Assembly: GCA_964614585.1 (NCBI GenBank)
Contig: CAZTLW010000028.1
Span: 1-22,090, forward strand
Reading direction: 5' to 3'
Origin: JAHEFX01 sp964614585
Lineage (GTDB): Bacteria; Actinomycetota; Acidimicrobiia; Spongiisociales; JAENVV01
Length of the DNA: 22,090 nt
Part shown: positions 8,352 through 15,802 of the stretch, piece after piece
Layout of the letters: the number at the start of each line of letters is the position of its first letter
How positions within the stretch are numbered: position 1 is the first letter of the stretch
Made by a program: the position numbers and the translations under genes
Notes under the pieces: model-generated
Told to the model about the DNA's origin: nothing
Seen by the model: only the letters and a program-made list of their open reading frames with translations
The model's database searches: none

Positions 8352-8462
8352 ATGTACACCGCCGACCCCCACCGATTCCACGATGCCTACGGCGACCACC
8401 TCGGCATCCGGACGCCCCGCCTCCCCCGGCAGCGCCCGGCCCGGGGTCGGAGGGCCCGATGA
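8352..8462 (+). CDS. 36-residue micro-ORF, first gene of the RHH-DUF4097 operon
   Basis: It encodes a 36-residue product starting MYTADPHRFHDAYGDHLG. The first half is rich in His, Asp and Tyr; the second half is strongly basic (Arg-Pro rich, ending ARGRRAR). The ATG has an excellent Shine-Dalgarno (GAGGAG, 6 nt away). Its stop overlaps the next start in ATGA (8459-8462), so translation of the RHH protein is probably coupled to it. No membrane segment or known domain is seen. It may be a functional small protein, or a leader whose translation opens the RHH start. I do not recognise it. Confidence 0.6.
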   Translation: MYTADPHRFHDAYGDHLGIRTPRLPRQRPARGRRAR

Positions 8463-8896
8463 ACCTCGAGCCCGTCATCACCACGATCGAGGCCCATCTC
8501 GACGCCCAGCTGCGACTGGTCGGCGACCCGGCCGTCGCCGAGGCCGGCCGGCTGGTGGGCGAAGCGCTCCGACCGGCCCTCCGGGAGGCGGCGCTCGCCC
8601 TCGCCCGCCAGGCCACCGAGGAGGTGGCGGCCCAACTCCCCGGCCGGAGCGTCGACGTCGTCCTCGACGGCGACGACCCCACCATCCGGATCGGGGACGC
8701 GACCGGCACCGGCCCCGTCGACGCCGACCTGGATGCCCGCATCACCCTGCGGCTGCCGACGGCGCTGAAGGAGCTCGTGGAGGGCGCCGCCTCGTCGGAG
8801 GGAGACTCCGTCAACGCCTGGATCGTCAAGTCGCTCAACACGAACGCCACCGGCACGAAGGGCCCGTCGCGGGTCCGGGGGACGTACGAGCTGTGA
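8459..8896 (+). CDS. Ribbon-helix-helix protein (Arc/HicB-like C-terminus)
   Basis: A 145-residue protein. The C-terminal stretch at about 93-128 (ARITLRLPTALKELVEGAAS then GDSVNAWIVKSLN) is a classic ribbon-helix-helix: a beta strand with alternating residues, then two helices. This fold binds DNA as a dimer and occurs in many antitoxins. The N-terminal 60 residues are helical and alanine-rich, followed by a short beta-rich segment. No toxin-like partner is adjacent; the next gene is a DUF4097-type protein. The start overlaps the micro-ORF stop and the stop overlaps the next start (GTGA). It is probably the repressor of its own operon through the 8296-8324 sites. A HicB label alone should not be read as a toxin-antitoxin pair. 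Confidence 0.75.
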   Translation: MNLEPVITTIEAHLDAQLRLVGDPAVAEAGRLVGEALRPALREAALALARQATEEVAAQLPGRSVDVVLDGDDPTIRIGDATGTGPVDADLDARITLRLPTALKELVEGAASSEGDSVNAWIVKSLNTNATGTKGPSRVRGTYEL

Positions 8897-9666
8897 GCGA
8901 GCGCACCGAGACCCTGGATCTGACCGCCCCGGCCCGCGAGCTGGTGGTGGAGCTCGCCGCCGGCGAGTGCCGCCTCGAGCCCGGCGAGTCCGACCGGGTC
9001 ACCGTCACCCTCGCCGGGCGCAACGCCGACCTCGTGGAGGTCGAGGCCGCCGGCGGGACCGTCTCCGTCCGCCTCCCCCGGGACGGACAGGTCAGCCGTT
9101 CGTCGGTGGCCCTGTCCGTGGCGGTCCCACCCGGTCTCGACCTCACCGTCCGATCGGCCTCCATGGACGTGGCAGCCGCCGTGCCCCTCGGCGACGTCGA
9201 CGTCCGCACCGCGTCGGGCGATGTGCGCCTGTCCGACGTGGCCTCGCTCTCGGTCAAGGCGGCGAGCGGCGACGTCCGCGTCGACCGGGTGGCGGGCGAC
9301 CTCACGGCGGCGCTGGCCTCCGGTGATGTCTGGGCTGCCTCGGTCGGCGGAGACGTCACGACGTCCACCGCCAGCGGCGACGTCCGCGTCGACCATGCAT
9401 CCGGGCGCCTGGAACTGAAGACGGCCTCGGGTGAGGTGCTCGTCGGCCGCTGGGAGGGCACCGACGCCGCCCTCAAGACCGTCTCGGGCCACGTCCGCCT
9501 CACGGTGCCGGCCGGCACCCGGGGTGACCTCGACCTCACCTCGTTCTCGGGACGGGTGCGACTGCCGTCGGGACCGGCATCCGATGTCCCGGACGCCGAT
9601 CGGGTCCGTCGACGGATCCGCTTCCGATCGGTCTCGGGGGATTTCGACCTCCTCGTCGACGGCTAG
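8893..9666 (+). CDS. DUF4097-type beta-repeat protein
   Basis: A 257-residue protein built of repeating short beta strands. SGDV/SGHV/SGRV/SGDF-type turns recur about every 18-20 residues: TASGDVRL, AASGDVRV, LASGDVWA, TASGDVRV, TASGEVLV, TVSGHVRL, SFSGRVRL, SVSGDFDL. This predicts a beta-helix or beta-solenoid, as in the DUF4097 family of putative adhesin-like proteins. There is no signal peptide or membrane segment, so a cytoplasmic location is likely. The GTG start at 8893 overlaps the RHH stop by 4 bp. The reading frame is open upstream to 8317, but the overlap and loss of family similarity place the start here. The function of the family is unknown. Confidence 0.82.
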   Translation: MSERTETLDLTAPARELVVELAAGECRLEPGESDRVTVTLAGRNADLVEVEAAGGTVSVRLPRDGQVSRSSVALSVAVPPGLDLTVRSASMDVAAAVPLGDVDVRTASGDVRLSDVASLSVKAASGDVRVDRVAGDLTAALASGDVWAASVGGDVTTSTASGDVRVDHASGRLELKTASGEVLVGRWEGTDAALKTVSGHVRLTVPAGTRGDLDLTSFSGRVRLPSGPASDVPDADRVRRRIRFRSVSGDFDLLVDG

Positions 9667-9680
9667 CCCACGGGGTCTGG

Positions 9681-9686
9681 GACAAT
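9681..9686 (+). promoter_or_regulatory. -10 box of the small membrane protein gene
   Basis: GACAAT lies 7 nt before the GTG at 9694. It is embedded in a short inverted repeat gggac (9679-9683) and gtccc (9689-9693). Confidence 0.45.
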
Positions 9687-9693
9687 CGGTCCC

Positions 9694-10104
9694 GTGGATG
9701 CCCGCACCGCCCGGTACGTCCAGATCGGCCTCGGCCTCCTGTTGGTGGCCGTCATCGCCGGCGCGGTGCTGCTCTCGGGCCCGACCGGCGAGCGCACGGC
9801 ACTGCCGGACCCCATCGAGCGGGTGGTGCCCGCCGACGGCTCCCAGATGCCCCGCCAACAACCGGTGGTGGTCGATCTCGCCATCGGCTACGACGCCACG
9901 ATCTTCGTCGAGGACCGTGCCGCCGGGGAGTGGGTGCCCGTCCCTGCCGACCAGGTCGCATTCGAGCCGGCGACCGGCGTGCTGACCTGGACCCCGCCAC
10001 CAGACATCGCCCCGTCCGGCCAGTTCCGCCTCCGGGTCGAGTACCGGGCGACCACCGGCCTCCCCGAGACCGGCAGCTACGAGTGGTCGATCAGGACCTA
10101 CTGA
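9694..10104 (+). CDS. Small membrane-anchored protein of unknown function
   Basis: A 136-residue protein with a short N-terminal cytoplasmic tail, one hydrophobic helix at about 9-28 (VQIGLGLLLVAVIAGAVLL), and an extracytoplasmic domain of about 105 residues. The outer domain is rich in beta-forming residues, with WTPPPDIAPSGQFRLRVEYR near the end. It resembles an immunoglobulin-like fold but no family is recognised. There is no Cys after the helix, so it is not a lipoprotein. It follows the DUF4097 gene by 27 bp but has its own leaderless-type promoter. It is convergent with ligA, 12 bp away. Confidence 0.7.
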   Translation: MDARTARYVQIGLGLLLVAVIAGAVLLSGPTGERTALPDPIERVVPADGSQMPRQQPVVVDLAIGYDATIFVEDRAAGEWVPVPADQVAFEPATGVLTWTPPPDIAPSGQFRLRVEYRATTGLPETGSYEWSIRTY

Positions 10105-10116
10105 TGGCCCGACCGC

Positions 10117-12141
10117 TCATCTGTCGTCGGCCGGCCCCTCCGCCAGGAGTCGCACGAATGCGGCCTCGTCGAGGATGGGCGTTCCGAGGGCCTCTGCCTT
10201 CGCCCGCTTGGAGCCACCACCCTCGCCGGCTACGAGATAGGCGGTTCGACCACTGACGGAGCCGGCCACCCGGCCGCCCCGCTCCTCCACCGCCGCCTGG
10301 GCCTGCTCCCGGGTGAAGCCTTCCAGCGTGCCGGTGATGACGAGGCTGAGTCCCTCGAGCGTCCTCGGCACCGAGGCTGCCGGCTCCGGGTCGGCCACCC
10401 GGACCCCCCGCTCGGAGAGGCGCTCCACGAGCCCTCGGTGGCGTGGGTCGTCGAACCAGTCGACCACCGACGCGGCGATGGTGGGGCCGATGCCGTCGAG
10501 GGCGGCGAGCTCGTCCACCGACGCCGACGCGATCCGCGCGAGCGACCGGTACTCACGGGCGAGGATGCGGGCCGCCGAGGGCCCGACGTGGCGGATGCCG
10601 AGCGCCACCAGCAGGCGGGCGACCCCACGGTCGCGGGACTCGTCGATCGCCGCCATGAGATTGGCAATCGACGTCTCGCCCCACCCCTCCCGGCCCTCGA
10701 AGTCCTCGGGCGACAGTGCGTAGATGTCGGCCGGGTCGGCGACCAGCCCCTCCTCCATGAGCAGGTCGATGGTCTTGTACCCGAGGTGCTCGACGTCCAT
10801 GCCGGCCCGAGAGGCGAAGTACGCCAGCCACTCCCGCAGCCGCGACGGGCAGGCGAGCCCGCCGGTGCAACGGGCCACCTTCTCGCCCTCGGGCCGCACG
10901 ATGGGGTGGTCGCAGAACGGACAGCGCTCCGGCATCTCCCACACCTGCTCGTCGCCCGTGCGAAGCTCGGGGACCGGGCCGAGCACCTCGGGGATGACGT
11001 CGCCGGCCCGCCGGACCACGACCGTGTCACCGATGCGCACGTCCTTGCGGGCCACCTCGTCGGCGTTGTGGAGCGTCGCCATCCCCACGGTGGCCCCACC
11101 GACGAAGACCGGCTCCAGCACCGCGAACGGGGTCGCCGCCCCGGTGCGGCCGATGTTGATCTCGATCCCGCGCAGCGTCGTGGTGCGCTCCTCCGGCGGG
11201 AACTTGTAGGCGATGGCCCACCGCGGGGCCCGGGCGGTGAAGCCGAGCTCGTCCTGGTCGGCGAGCGAGTCGACCTTCACGACGACGCCGTCGGTCTGGT
11301 ACCCGAGGTCATGGCGGCGGCCCTCGTAGGCCTCGATGTACCTGAGCACCTCGTCGAGTGACACCACCACCCGGCGTTCGGGGTTGACGGTGAGCCCCAG
11401 CGAGGCCAGGTGGTCCATCACCTCACCGTGGGTGGCGAGGTCGGGCCCGTCCTCCATGATGCCCGCCTGGTACACCCAGATCCCGAGGTCGCGGGTGGCG
11501 GTCACCGTCGGGTCCTTCTGTCGCAGCGAGCCGGCGGCTGCGTTGCGAGGGTTGGTGAAGCGTCGCTCCCCCAGTTCGTCGCGCTCGGCATTGAGGGCCG
11601 CGAAGGCCGCATCGGACAGGTAGACCTCGCCCCGCACCTCGAGCAGGGACGGCACGTCGTCGCCCATGAGCCGCAGCGGGATGCCCCGCACGGTGCGGAG
11701 GTTGGCGGTGACGTCCTCGCCCGTCGTGCCGTCCCCCCGGGTCGAGCCCCGCTCGAGCATCCCGTCCCGGTAGACCAGCGAGACCGCCAGCCCGTCGATC
11801 TTCGGCTCGCACGAGAACCCCTCCGGCACTCGACCGAGCAGGCGCTCGAGGCGACCGGCCCAGGCGACGAGGTCCTCGGGCTCCGACGCGTTGTCCAGGC
11901 TGAACATCGGCCGGAGGTGACGGACCGGGGCGAAGAGGTCGTCGATCGGGGCCCCGACCCGCTGGGTGGGCGAGTCGGCGGTGACCAGCTCGGGATGCTC
12001 GGCCTCCAGCCGCCGCAGCTCGGCCATGAGCTCGTCGTACTCGGCGTCGCTGACCACGGGCGCGTCGGCCACGTAGTAGCGGCGGTCGTGCTCGCGGATC
12101 TCGGTGCGCAGGCGCTCGACGCGGTCGGCGACGTCGGACAT
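10117..12141 (-). CDS. ligA: NAD-dependent DNA ligase
   Basis: A 674-residue ligase that seals nicks in replication and repair using NAD. Domain order is complete. The N-terminal Ia domain carries the HDRRYYV/SDAEYDEL motifs. The adenylation domain has K114 in CEPKIDG and GRGDGTTGEDVT-like motifs. An OB domain follows, then a four-cysteine zinc finger (CPFC, then ARCTGGLACPSR), helix-hairpin-helix repeats, and a C-terminal BRCT domain from about residue 595. The ATG at 12141 (MSDVADRVERLR) is preferred over an upstream in-frame start because a TACGCT box lies 7 nt upstream and would be buried otherwise. Usual family length is about 670. Confidence 0.96.
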   Translation of the reverse strand: MSDVADRVERLRTEIREHDRRYYVADAPVVSDAEYDELMAELRRLEAEHPELVTADSPTQRVGAPIDDLFAPVRHLRPMFSLDNASEPEDLVAWAGRLERLLGRVPEGFSCEPKIDGLAVSLVYRDGMLERGSTRGDGTTGEDVTANLRTVRGIPLRLMGDDVPSLLEVRGEVYLSDAAFAALNAERDELGERRFTNPRNAAAGSLRQKDPTVTATRDLGIWVYQAGIMEDGPDLATHGEVMDHLASLGLTVNPERRVVVSLDEVLRYIEAYEGRRHDLGYQTDGVVVKVDSLADQDELGFTARAPRWAIAYKFPPEERTTTLRGIEINIGRTGAATPFAVLEPVFVGGATVGMATLHNADEVARKDVRIGDTVVVRRAGDVIPEVLGPVPELRTGDEQVWEMPERCPFCDHPIVRPEGEKVARCTGGLACPSRLREWLAYFASRAGMDVEHLGYKTIDLLMEEGLVADPADIYALSPEDFEGREGWGETSIANLMAAIDESRDRGVARLLVALGIRHVGPSAARILAREYRSLARIASASVDELAALDGIGPTIAASVVDWFDDPRHRGLVERLSERGVRVADPEPAASVPRTLEGLSLVITGTLEGFTREQAQAAVEERGGRVAGSVSGRTAYLVAGEGGGSKRAKAEALGTPILDEAAFVRLLAEGPADDR

Positions 12142-12148
12142 GACGCGC

Positions 12149-12154
12149 AGCGTA
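12149..12154 (-). promoter_or_regulatory. ligA leaderless-type -10 box
   Basis: TACGCT on the minus strand, 7 nt before the ligA ATG. Confidence 0.55.
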
Positions 12155-12156
12155 AC

Positions 12157-12175
12157 GAGCCGGTACGACCGGCTC
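12157..12175. promoter_or_regulatory. Palindrome between divergent ligA and DUF1269-like promoters
   Basis: gagccggt (12157-12164), acg, accggctc (12168-12175) form perfect 8-bp arms. The site sits 2 bp from the ligA -10 box and 1 bp from the opposite -10 box, an ideal place for a shared operator. A hairpin in RNA is less likely to matter because neither transcript is expected to contain it. Confidence 0.55.
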
Positions 12176-12176
12176 C

Positions 12177-12182
12177 TAGGCT
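12177..12182 (+). promoter_or_regulatory. -10 box of the DUF1269-like gene
   Basis: TAGGCT lies 27 nt before the ATG at 12210. The transcript would therefore carry a short leader with GAGGAG (12199-12204) as ribosome site. Confidence 0.5.
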
Positions 12183-12209
12183 GGGATCTCCGATTCACGA
12201 GGAGACCCC

Positions 12210-12947
12210 ATGGACGCCGTCCGCATCATGATGGCCACCTTCCCCACCACCGAGGGTGCCACCGAGGCCGTCGACCAGTTGGAGACCATGGCGAAGGCGG
12301 GGTCGATCAAGATCGTGGACGCCGCCGTGGTCAGTCGGGCCCCCGACGGGACGACCGACGTCGATCAGGTGACCCTGCCCGGGATGGCCACCTGGGCCGG
12401 TCGCGGGGCGCTCATCGGCGGCATCGTCGGCCTCGTCTTCCCGCCGGCGATCATCGGCTCCGCGCTGGTCGGTGCCGGGATCGGCGCCACCTCGGCCGCC
12501 ATCGCCCGCCATGCCCTCAAGAACGAGGACCTCGAGGAGGCCGCTGCGGACCTCGCCCCCGGCACGTCGGCGTTCATCGCGGTCGTCGAGGAGACGTGGG
12601 TCCGCCAGATGGCGGCGGCCCTGGAGGGCTATGAGCGGCTCGCCGAGCACACGCTCGACGCCGACACCTCGGCCAACCTGCAACTCATCGCCGACGAGGC
12701 CGCCGGCATCGCCGCCGCCTCGGCCGACATGGTCGGCACCGACGACGCCGGCAACCCGGTGGCGGCCACGATGGACCGCATCACCGACACCACGACCGGC
12801 ATCAGCTACACGACGGGCGAAGCGGTCTCGACCGACGGCGAGGTGGTCGTGTCGGCGACGACCGAGCAGTTGGAGATCCCCGACGAGGTGCCCGACGCCA
12901 TCGGCGGCTACGAGGCCCTCGAGGACGAGGACGAGACGGACCGCTAG
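12210..12947 (+). CDS. DUF1269-like protein with glycine zipper
   Basis: A 245-residue protein. The N-terminal 60 residues form an alpha/beta segment (VRIMMATFPTTEGATEAVDQL). A glycine-rich hydrophobic zipper at about 65-98 (GRGALIGGIVGLVFPPAIIG onward) is followed by a second alpha/beta segment with AFIAVVEETW. This layout matches DUF1269/general-stress membrane-associated proteins. The C-terminal third (about 145-245) is acidic, of low complexity, and probably disordered. It has a Shine-Dalgarno leader, unlike most operon heads here. It is divergent from ligA and convergent with mnmA, the two stop codons sharing one CTAG. Confidence 0.65.
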   Translation: MDAVRIMMATFPTTEGATEAVDQLETMAKAGSIKIVDAAVVSRAPDGTTDVDQVTLPGMATWAGRGALIGGIVGLVFPPAIIGSALVGAGIGATSAAIARHALKNEDLEEAAADLAPGTSAFIAVVEETWVRQMAAALEGYERLAEHTLDADTSANLQLIADEAAGIAAASADMVGTDDAGNPVAATMDRITDTTTGISYTTGEAVSTDGEVVVSATTEQLEIPDEVPDAIGGYEALEDEDETDR

Positions 12948-14026
12948 GACCGGATCGGCGCCTCGATGATCCCGCCGCCGACGACCTCGTCGCCGGCGTA
13001 GACCGTGAGGGTCTGACCGGGGGCCACGGCCGGCTGCGGCGCCGCGAAGTGGGCCTCCCACCGATCGCCCTCCCCCACCAACGCGGCCAGCGGCGTCGGC
13101 TCCGCCCGGTACCGGATCCGGGCCGCCAACCCCTCGTCATCCGCCGGCGGGTGCCCGGCCACGAAGGACACGCCGCCCACCACGGCGCCGACGGCGTCGA
13201 GGTCGGCGCGCCGGCCCACCACCACCTCGCGGCGGTCGGGCCGCAGCTCGACGACGAAGCGGGGCTCGCCCACCGCCACGCCGAGGCCCCGGCGCTGGCC
13301 CACCGTGAAGCCCATGACGCCGTCGTGGGACCCAAGCACCGTGCCGTCGGCGTCGACGACACGACCCGCCTCGGTGGCGGCGGGGGCGAGCCGGCGGACG
13401 AGCTCGCGGTAGTCGCCCTGGCCCACGAAGCAGATGTCCTGGCTGTCGGCCTTGGCGGCGGTCCGCAGCCCCAACCGCTCGGCCTCGAGGCGGGTCTCGG
13501 CCTTGGTCAGCCCACCGACCGGGAACCGGGTGCGAGCGAGCTCGGCCTGGCCGAGCATCGACAGCACGTACGACTGGTCCTTGGTCGGGTCGACGCCCCG
13601 CCGCAGCACCCAGCGGCCGTCGCGTCGCTCGACGCGGGCGTAGTGGCCCGTGACGAGGACGTCGCACCCCAGCTCGTCGAGCTGGCCGAGCAGCTGGTCG
13701 AACTTCACCGTCCGGTTGCACTCGATGCAGGGGTTGGGGGTGCGGCCGGCCACGTAGTCGCCGACGAAGCGATCGACCACCCCGGCCGCGAAGGCGTCGG
13801 TGTAGTCCAACACGTAGTACGGGATGTCGAGCTGGGCCGCCACCCGCCGGGCGTCCTCGGCGTCGGAGACCGTGCAGCAGCCGGCGGTGGGCGCCTCGCC
13901 GTTCGGTCCTTCCCAGAGCTTGAGGGTGACGCCGACCACGTCGTGGCCCTCGGCGACCATCGCGGCGGCGGCCACCGAAGAGTCGACCCCGCCGCTCATC
14001 GCCGCCAGCACCCTCACGTCGCCCAC
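12944..14026 (-). CDS. mnmA: tRNA-specific 2-thiouridylase
   Basis: A 360-residue enzyme that thiolates U34 of Lys, Glu and Gln tRNAs. The N-terminal PP-loop SGGVDSSVAA (11-20) binds ATP. Catalytic cysteines are C100 in NPCIECN and C199 in DSQDICFVGQG. The C-terminal beta-barrel spans about 205-360. The GTG start at 14026 lies 1 bp after the stop of the cysteine desulfurase gene, so the sulfur donor and the thiolase form one operon. Length and motifs are standard. Its stop shares CTAG with the convergent gene. Confidence 0.95.
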   Translation of the reverse strand: MGDVRVLAAMSGGVDSSVAAAAMVAEGHDVVGVTLKLWEGPNGEAPTAGCCTVSDAEDARRVAAQLDIPYYVLDYTDAFAAGVVDRFVGDYVAGRTPNPCIECNRTVKFDQLLGQLDELGCDVLVTGHYARVERRDGRWVLRRGVDPTKDQSYVLSMLGQAELARTRFPVGGLTKAETRLEAERLGLRTAAKADSQDICFVGQGDYRELVRRLAPAATEAGRVVDADGTVLGSHDGVMGFTVGQRRGLGVAVGEPRFVVELRPDRREVVVGRRADLDAVGAVVGGVSFVAGHPPADDEGLAARIRYRAEPTPLAALVGEGDRWEAHFAAPQPAVAPGQTLTVYAGDEVVGGGIIEAPIRS

Positions 14027-14027
14027 C

Positions 14028-15149
14028 TCATCTCAGGGCCTTCGCCACCAGCTCGGCGGCTTCCCGCCCCTCCCCCGGACGGGTGCTCCACCCGAAGGTG
14101 AACCGGAGCGCCGAACGGGCGTCGGCAGCGTCGAGGCCCATCGCCAACAGGACGTGGGAGGCCGTCATCGCGCCCGACGCACAGGCCGACCCCCCACTGG
14201 CGGCGATCCCGGCCCGGTCGAGCTTGATGAGGGCAACCTGCTGGTCGAGGCCCGGCACCCGCACGTGACAGTGGGAGGCGAGTCGTGGGGCCTCGGCGGC
14301 CGTCACGACCACGCCCGCCAACCGGCCGGCGAGCACGGCCTCGAACTCATCGCGCTCGGCGGCGAGGCGCCGTTTGGTTCGGCCCCGATCGACGGCGGCC
14401 AAGCGCATGGCGGTGACCATCCCGACGATCCCCATGGGGTCGAGGGTGCCCGAGCGTCGACCGAGTTCCTGCCCGCCGCCGTGGGCCAGCGGCTCGAGCG
14501 CGGTCCCGTCGCGGACGTAGAGCAGGCCGACCCCCTTCGGGCCGCCGAGTTTGTGGCCGGCCAGGGTGAGCAGGTCGACGCCGAGGGCGGCGACGTCGAG
14601 CCGCTCGGTGCCGAAGGCCTGCACCGCGTCGGTGTGGATGGCGGTGCCGGGATGGGACTGGCGGAGCGCCCGGGCAATGGCCGCCACCGGCTGGACGGCC
14701 CCGGTCTCGTTGTTGGCGTACATGACCGACACCAGCCCGACGGCCTCGTCCACCAGGTCGAGCACCTCGTCGGGGGACACCACCCCGTCGGGATCCGGCT
14801 GGGCATGGCGGACCGGGATCCCGAACCGCTCGAGCCACTCGGCGGCGTCGAGAACCGCCTCGTGCTCGATCCCGGTGGTGACCACGCCCCGCCGGCCGCC
14901 GCCGGCGAGGGCGACGCCCTTGACGGCCAGGTTGTCGGACTCGGTGCCCCCGGAGGTGAAGACGATCTCCTGCGGTCGTGCCCCGAGGAGGTCGGCGGCC
15001 TCCTCGCGGGCCTCCTCGACGGCGTTCTTGGCGCGACGGGAGACCGCGTGGGCGCCCGACGGGTTGCCCCAGAGGTCGGTGGCGAAGGGCCGCATGGCCT
15101 CCCACACCTCGGGGCGCATCGGGGTCGTGGCGGCGTGGTCGAGGTACAT
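14028..15149 (-). CDS. Cysteine desulfurase (IscS/NifS family)
   Basis: A 373-residue PLP enzyme that strips sulfur from cysteine as a persulfide. Visible are YLDHAATTP at the N-terminus, GGTESDN (67-73), H96, D174/Q177 in HTDAVQAFG, the PLP lysine K200 in LAGHKLGGPKG and the persulfide Cys C323 in GGSACASG. The adjacent, co-transcribed mnmA indicates that at least part of the sulfur goes to tRNA thiolation. No iscU or suf genes are seen. The ATG at 15149 has a CATAAT -10 box 8 nt upstream. The symbol is left open because iscS and nifS naming varies. Confidence 0.93.
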   Translation of the reverse strand: MYLDHAATTPMRPEVWEAMRPFATDLWGNPSGAHAVSRRAKNAVEEAREEAADLLGARPQEIVFTSGGTESDNLAVKGVALAGGGRRGVVTTGIEHEAVLDAAEWLERFGIPVRHAQPDPDGVVSPDEVLDLVDEAVGLVSVMYANNETGAVQPVAAIARALRQSHPGTAIHTDAVQAFGTERLDVAALGVDLLTLAGHKLGGPKGVGLLYVRDGTALEPLAHGGGQELGRRSGTLDPMGIVGMVTAMRLAAVDRGRTKRRLAAERDEFEAVLAGRLAGVVVTAAEAPRLASHCHVRVPGLDQQVALIKLDRAGIAASGGSACASGAMTASHVLLAMGLDAADARSALRFTFGWSTRPGEGREAAELVAKALR

Positions 15150-15157
15150 CGCCCCCG

Positions 15158-15163
15158 ATTATG
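15158..15163 (-). promoter_or_regulatory. -10 box of the desulfurase-mnmA operon
   Basis: CATAAT on the minus strand lies 8 nt before the ATG. It is one mismatch from TATAAT. The palindrome at 15176-15228 covers the expected -35 region. Confidence 0.6.
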
Positions 15164-15175
15164 GGGCTGCGTCGG

Positions 15176-15228
15176 CCGTTCCCGTGTCGCTGAGCCCTCC
15201 ATGTGAGGGGTGGACGACACAGGAACGG
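15176..15228. repeat. Intergenic palindrome 2
   Basis: Outer arms are 15176-15189 and 15215-15228 (14 bp, one mismatch). An inner stem is ccctc/gaggg (15195-15199 and 15205-15209). Bases from the outer arm through the inner loop match the palindrome at 16338-16388 closely, so both are copies of one element. It follows the flavin reductase stop by about 15 nt and could act as its terminator. Confidence 0.7.
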
Positions 15229-15243
15229 GCTTCGGGGGCCCCG

Positions 15244-15783
15244 TCAGTCCTCGTCGAGCATCGCCAGCAGCCGGTCACGGACCGACTCGCCCGGCTCCCG
15301 GGCCGGGGTGTCGGCGATACGCCAGCCCTTGCGGGACGAGTAGGTCAGCGCCGGTTGGTCGAGACGGCCCTCGGCCACCTCGACGACCCGGGCGAAGAAC
15401 AGGTCGTGGTCGGGGAGCCCGTCATAGCTGTCGATGATCTCGCAGCGGACCCACCCGATGGCGTCCCGAACGCCCGGGCCCACCGGGGTGTCGACGATGA
15501 AGTCGCCCACGTGCTTGAAACGACGCCCGGGATAGGAGAAGTACTGGCCGGCGTCGAGTTGGTCGCCGGCGAGGATCGAGATGGTCACCTCACCGGCCTC
15601 GACCATGAGGGGGTGGGTGTCGTGCTTGGGGCTGACGCTGAGGGCGAGGATCGGGTCGGTGAACGACACCTGCTGGTTCCAGTGCGACGTGTAGGCGCGC
15701 ACGGTGTCGCCCACCCGGGCGGCGATCACGGTCACCCCGTCGGTGAACTGGCCGAGGACGCGCTTGGTCTCCCGATCGATCAT
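15244..15783 (-). CDS. Flavin reductase domain protein (FMN-binding split barrel)
   Basis: A 179-residue protein of the flavin-reductase-like family, which uses NAD(P)H to reduce FMN or FAD. The N-terminal RVLGQFTDGVTVIAAR leads into a split-barrel core with SVSPKHDTHPLM (about 52-63), SILAGDQ and a C-terminal GWRIADTP. Length is normal. It is encoded 1.1 kb from an SsuD-like monooxygenase on the same strand, which would need reduced flavin. They are in separate transcription units, so pairing is inferred. The ATG at 15783 follows a TACCCT box by 8 nt. Confidence 0.85.
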   Translation of the reverse strand: MIDRETKRVLGQFTDGVTVIAARVGDTVRAYTSHWNQQVSFTDPILALSVSPKHDTHPLMVEAGEVTISILAGDQLDAGQYFSYPGRRFKHVGDFIVDTPVGPGVRDAIGWVRCEIIDSYDGLPDHDLFFARVVEVAEGRLDQPALTYSSRKGWRIADTPAREPGESVRDRLLAMLDED

Positions 15784-15791
15784 GGGTTGGG

Positions 15792-15797
15792 AGGGTA
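15792..15797 (-). promoter_or_regulatory. -10 box of the flavin reductase gene
   Basis: TACCCT on the minus strand, 8 nt before the ATG. Confidence 0.5.
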
Positions 15798-15802
15798 GGG
15801 GC

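Noticed and set aside
8459..8896. Toxin-antitoxin pair based on the HicB-like RHH domain
   Set aside because: No HicA-like, MazF-like or PIN protein is adjacent. The neighbours are a basic 36-residue ORF and a DUF4097-type protein, so the antitoxin label is not supported.
8317..9666. A longer start at 8317 for the DUF4097 gene
   Set aside because: The extension runs through the RHH gene in another frame and is Arg/Pro/Gly-rich. The GTG at 8893 overlapping the RHH stop fits the operon pattern.
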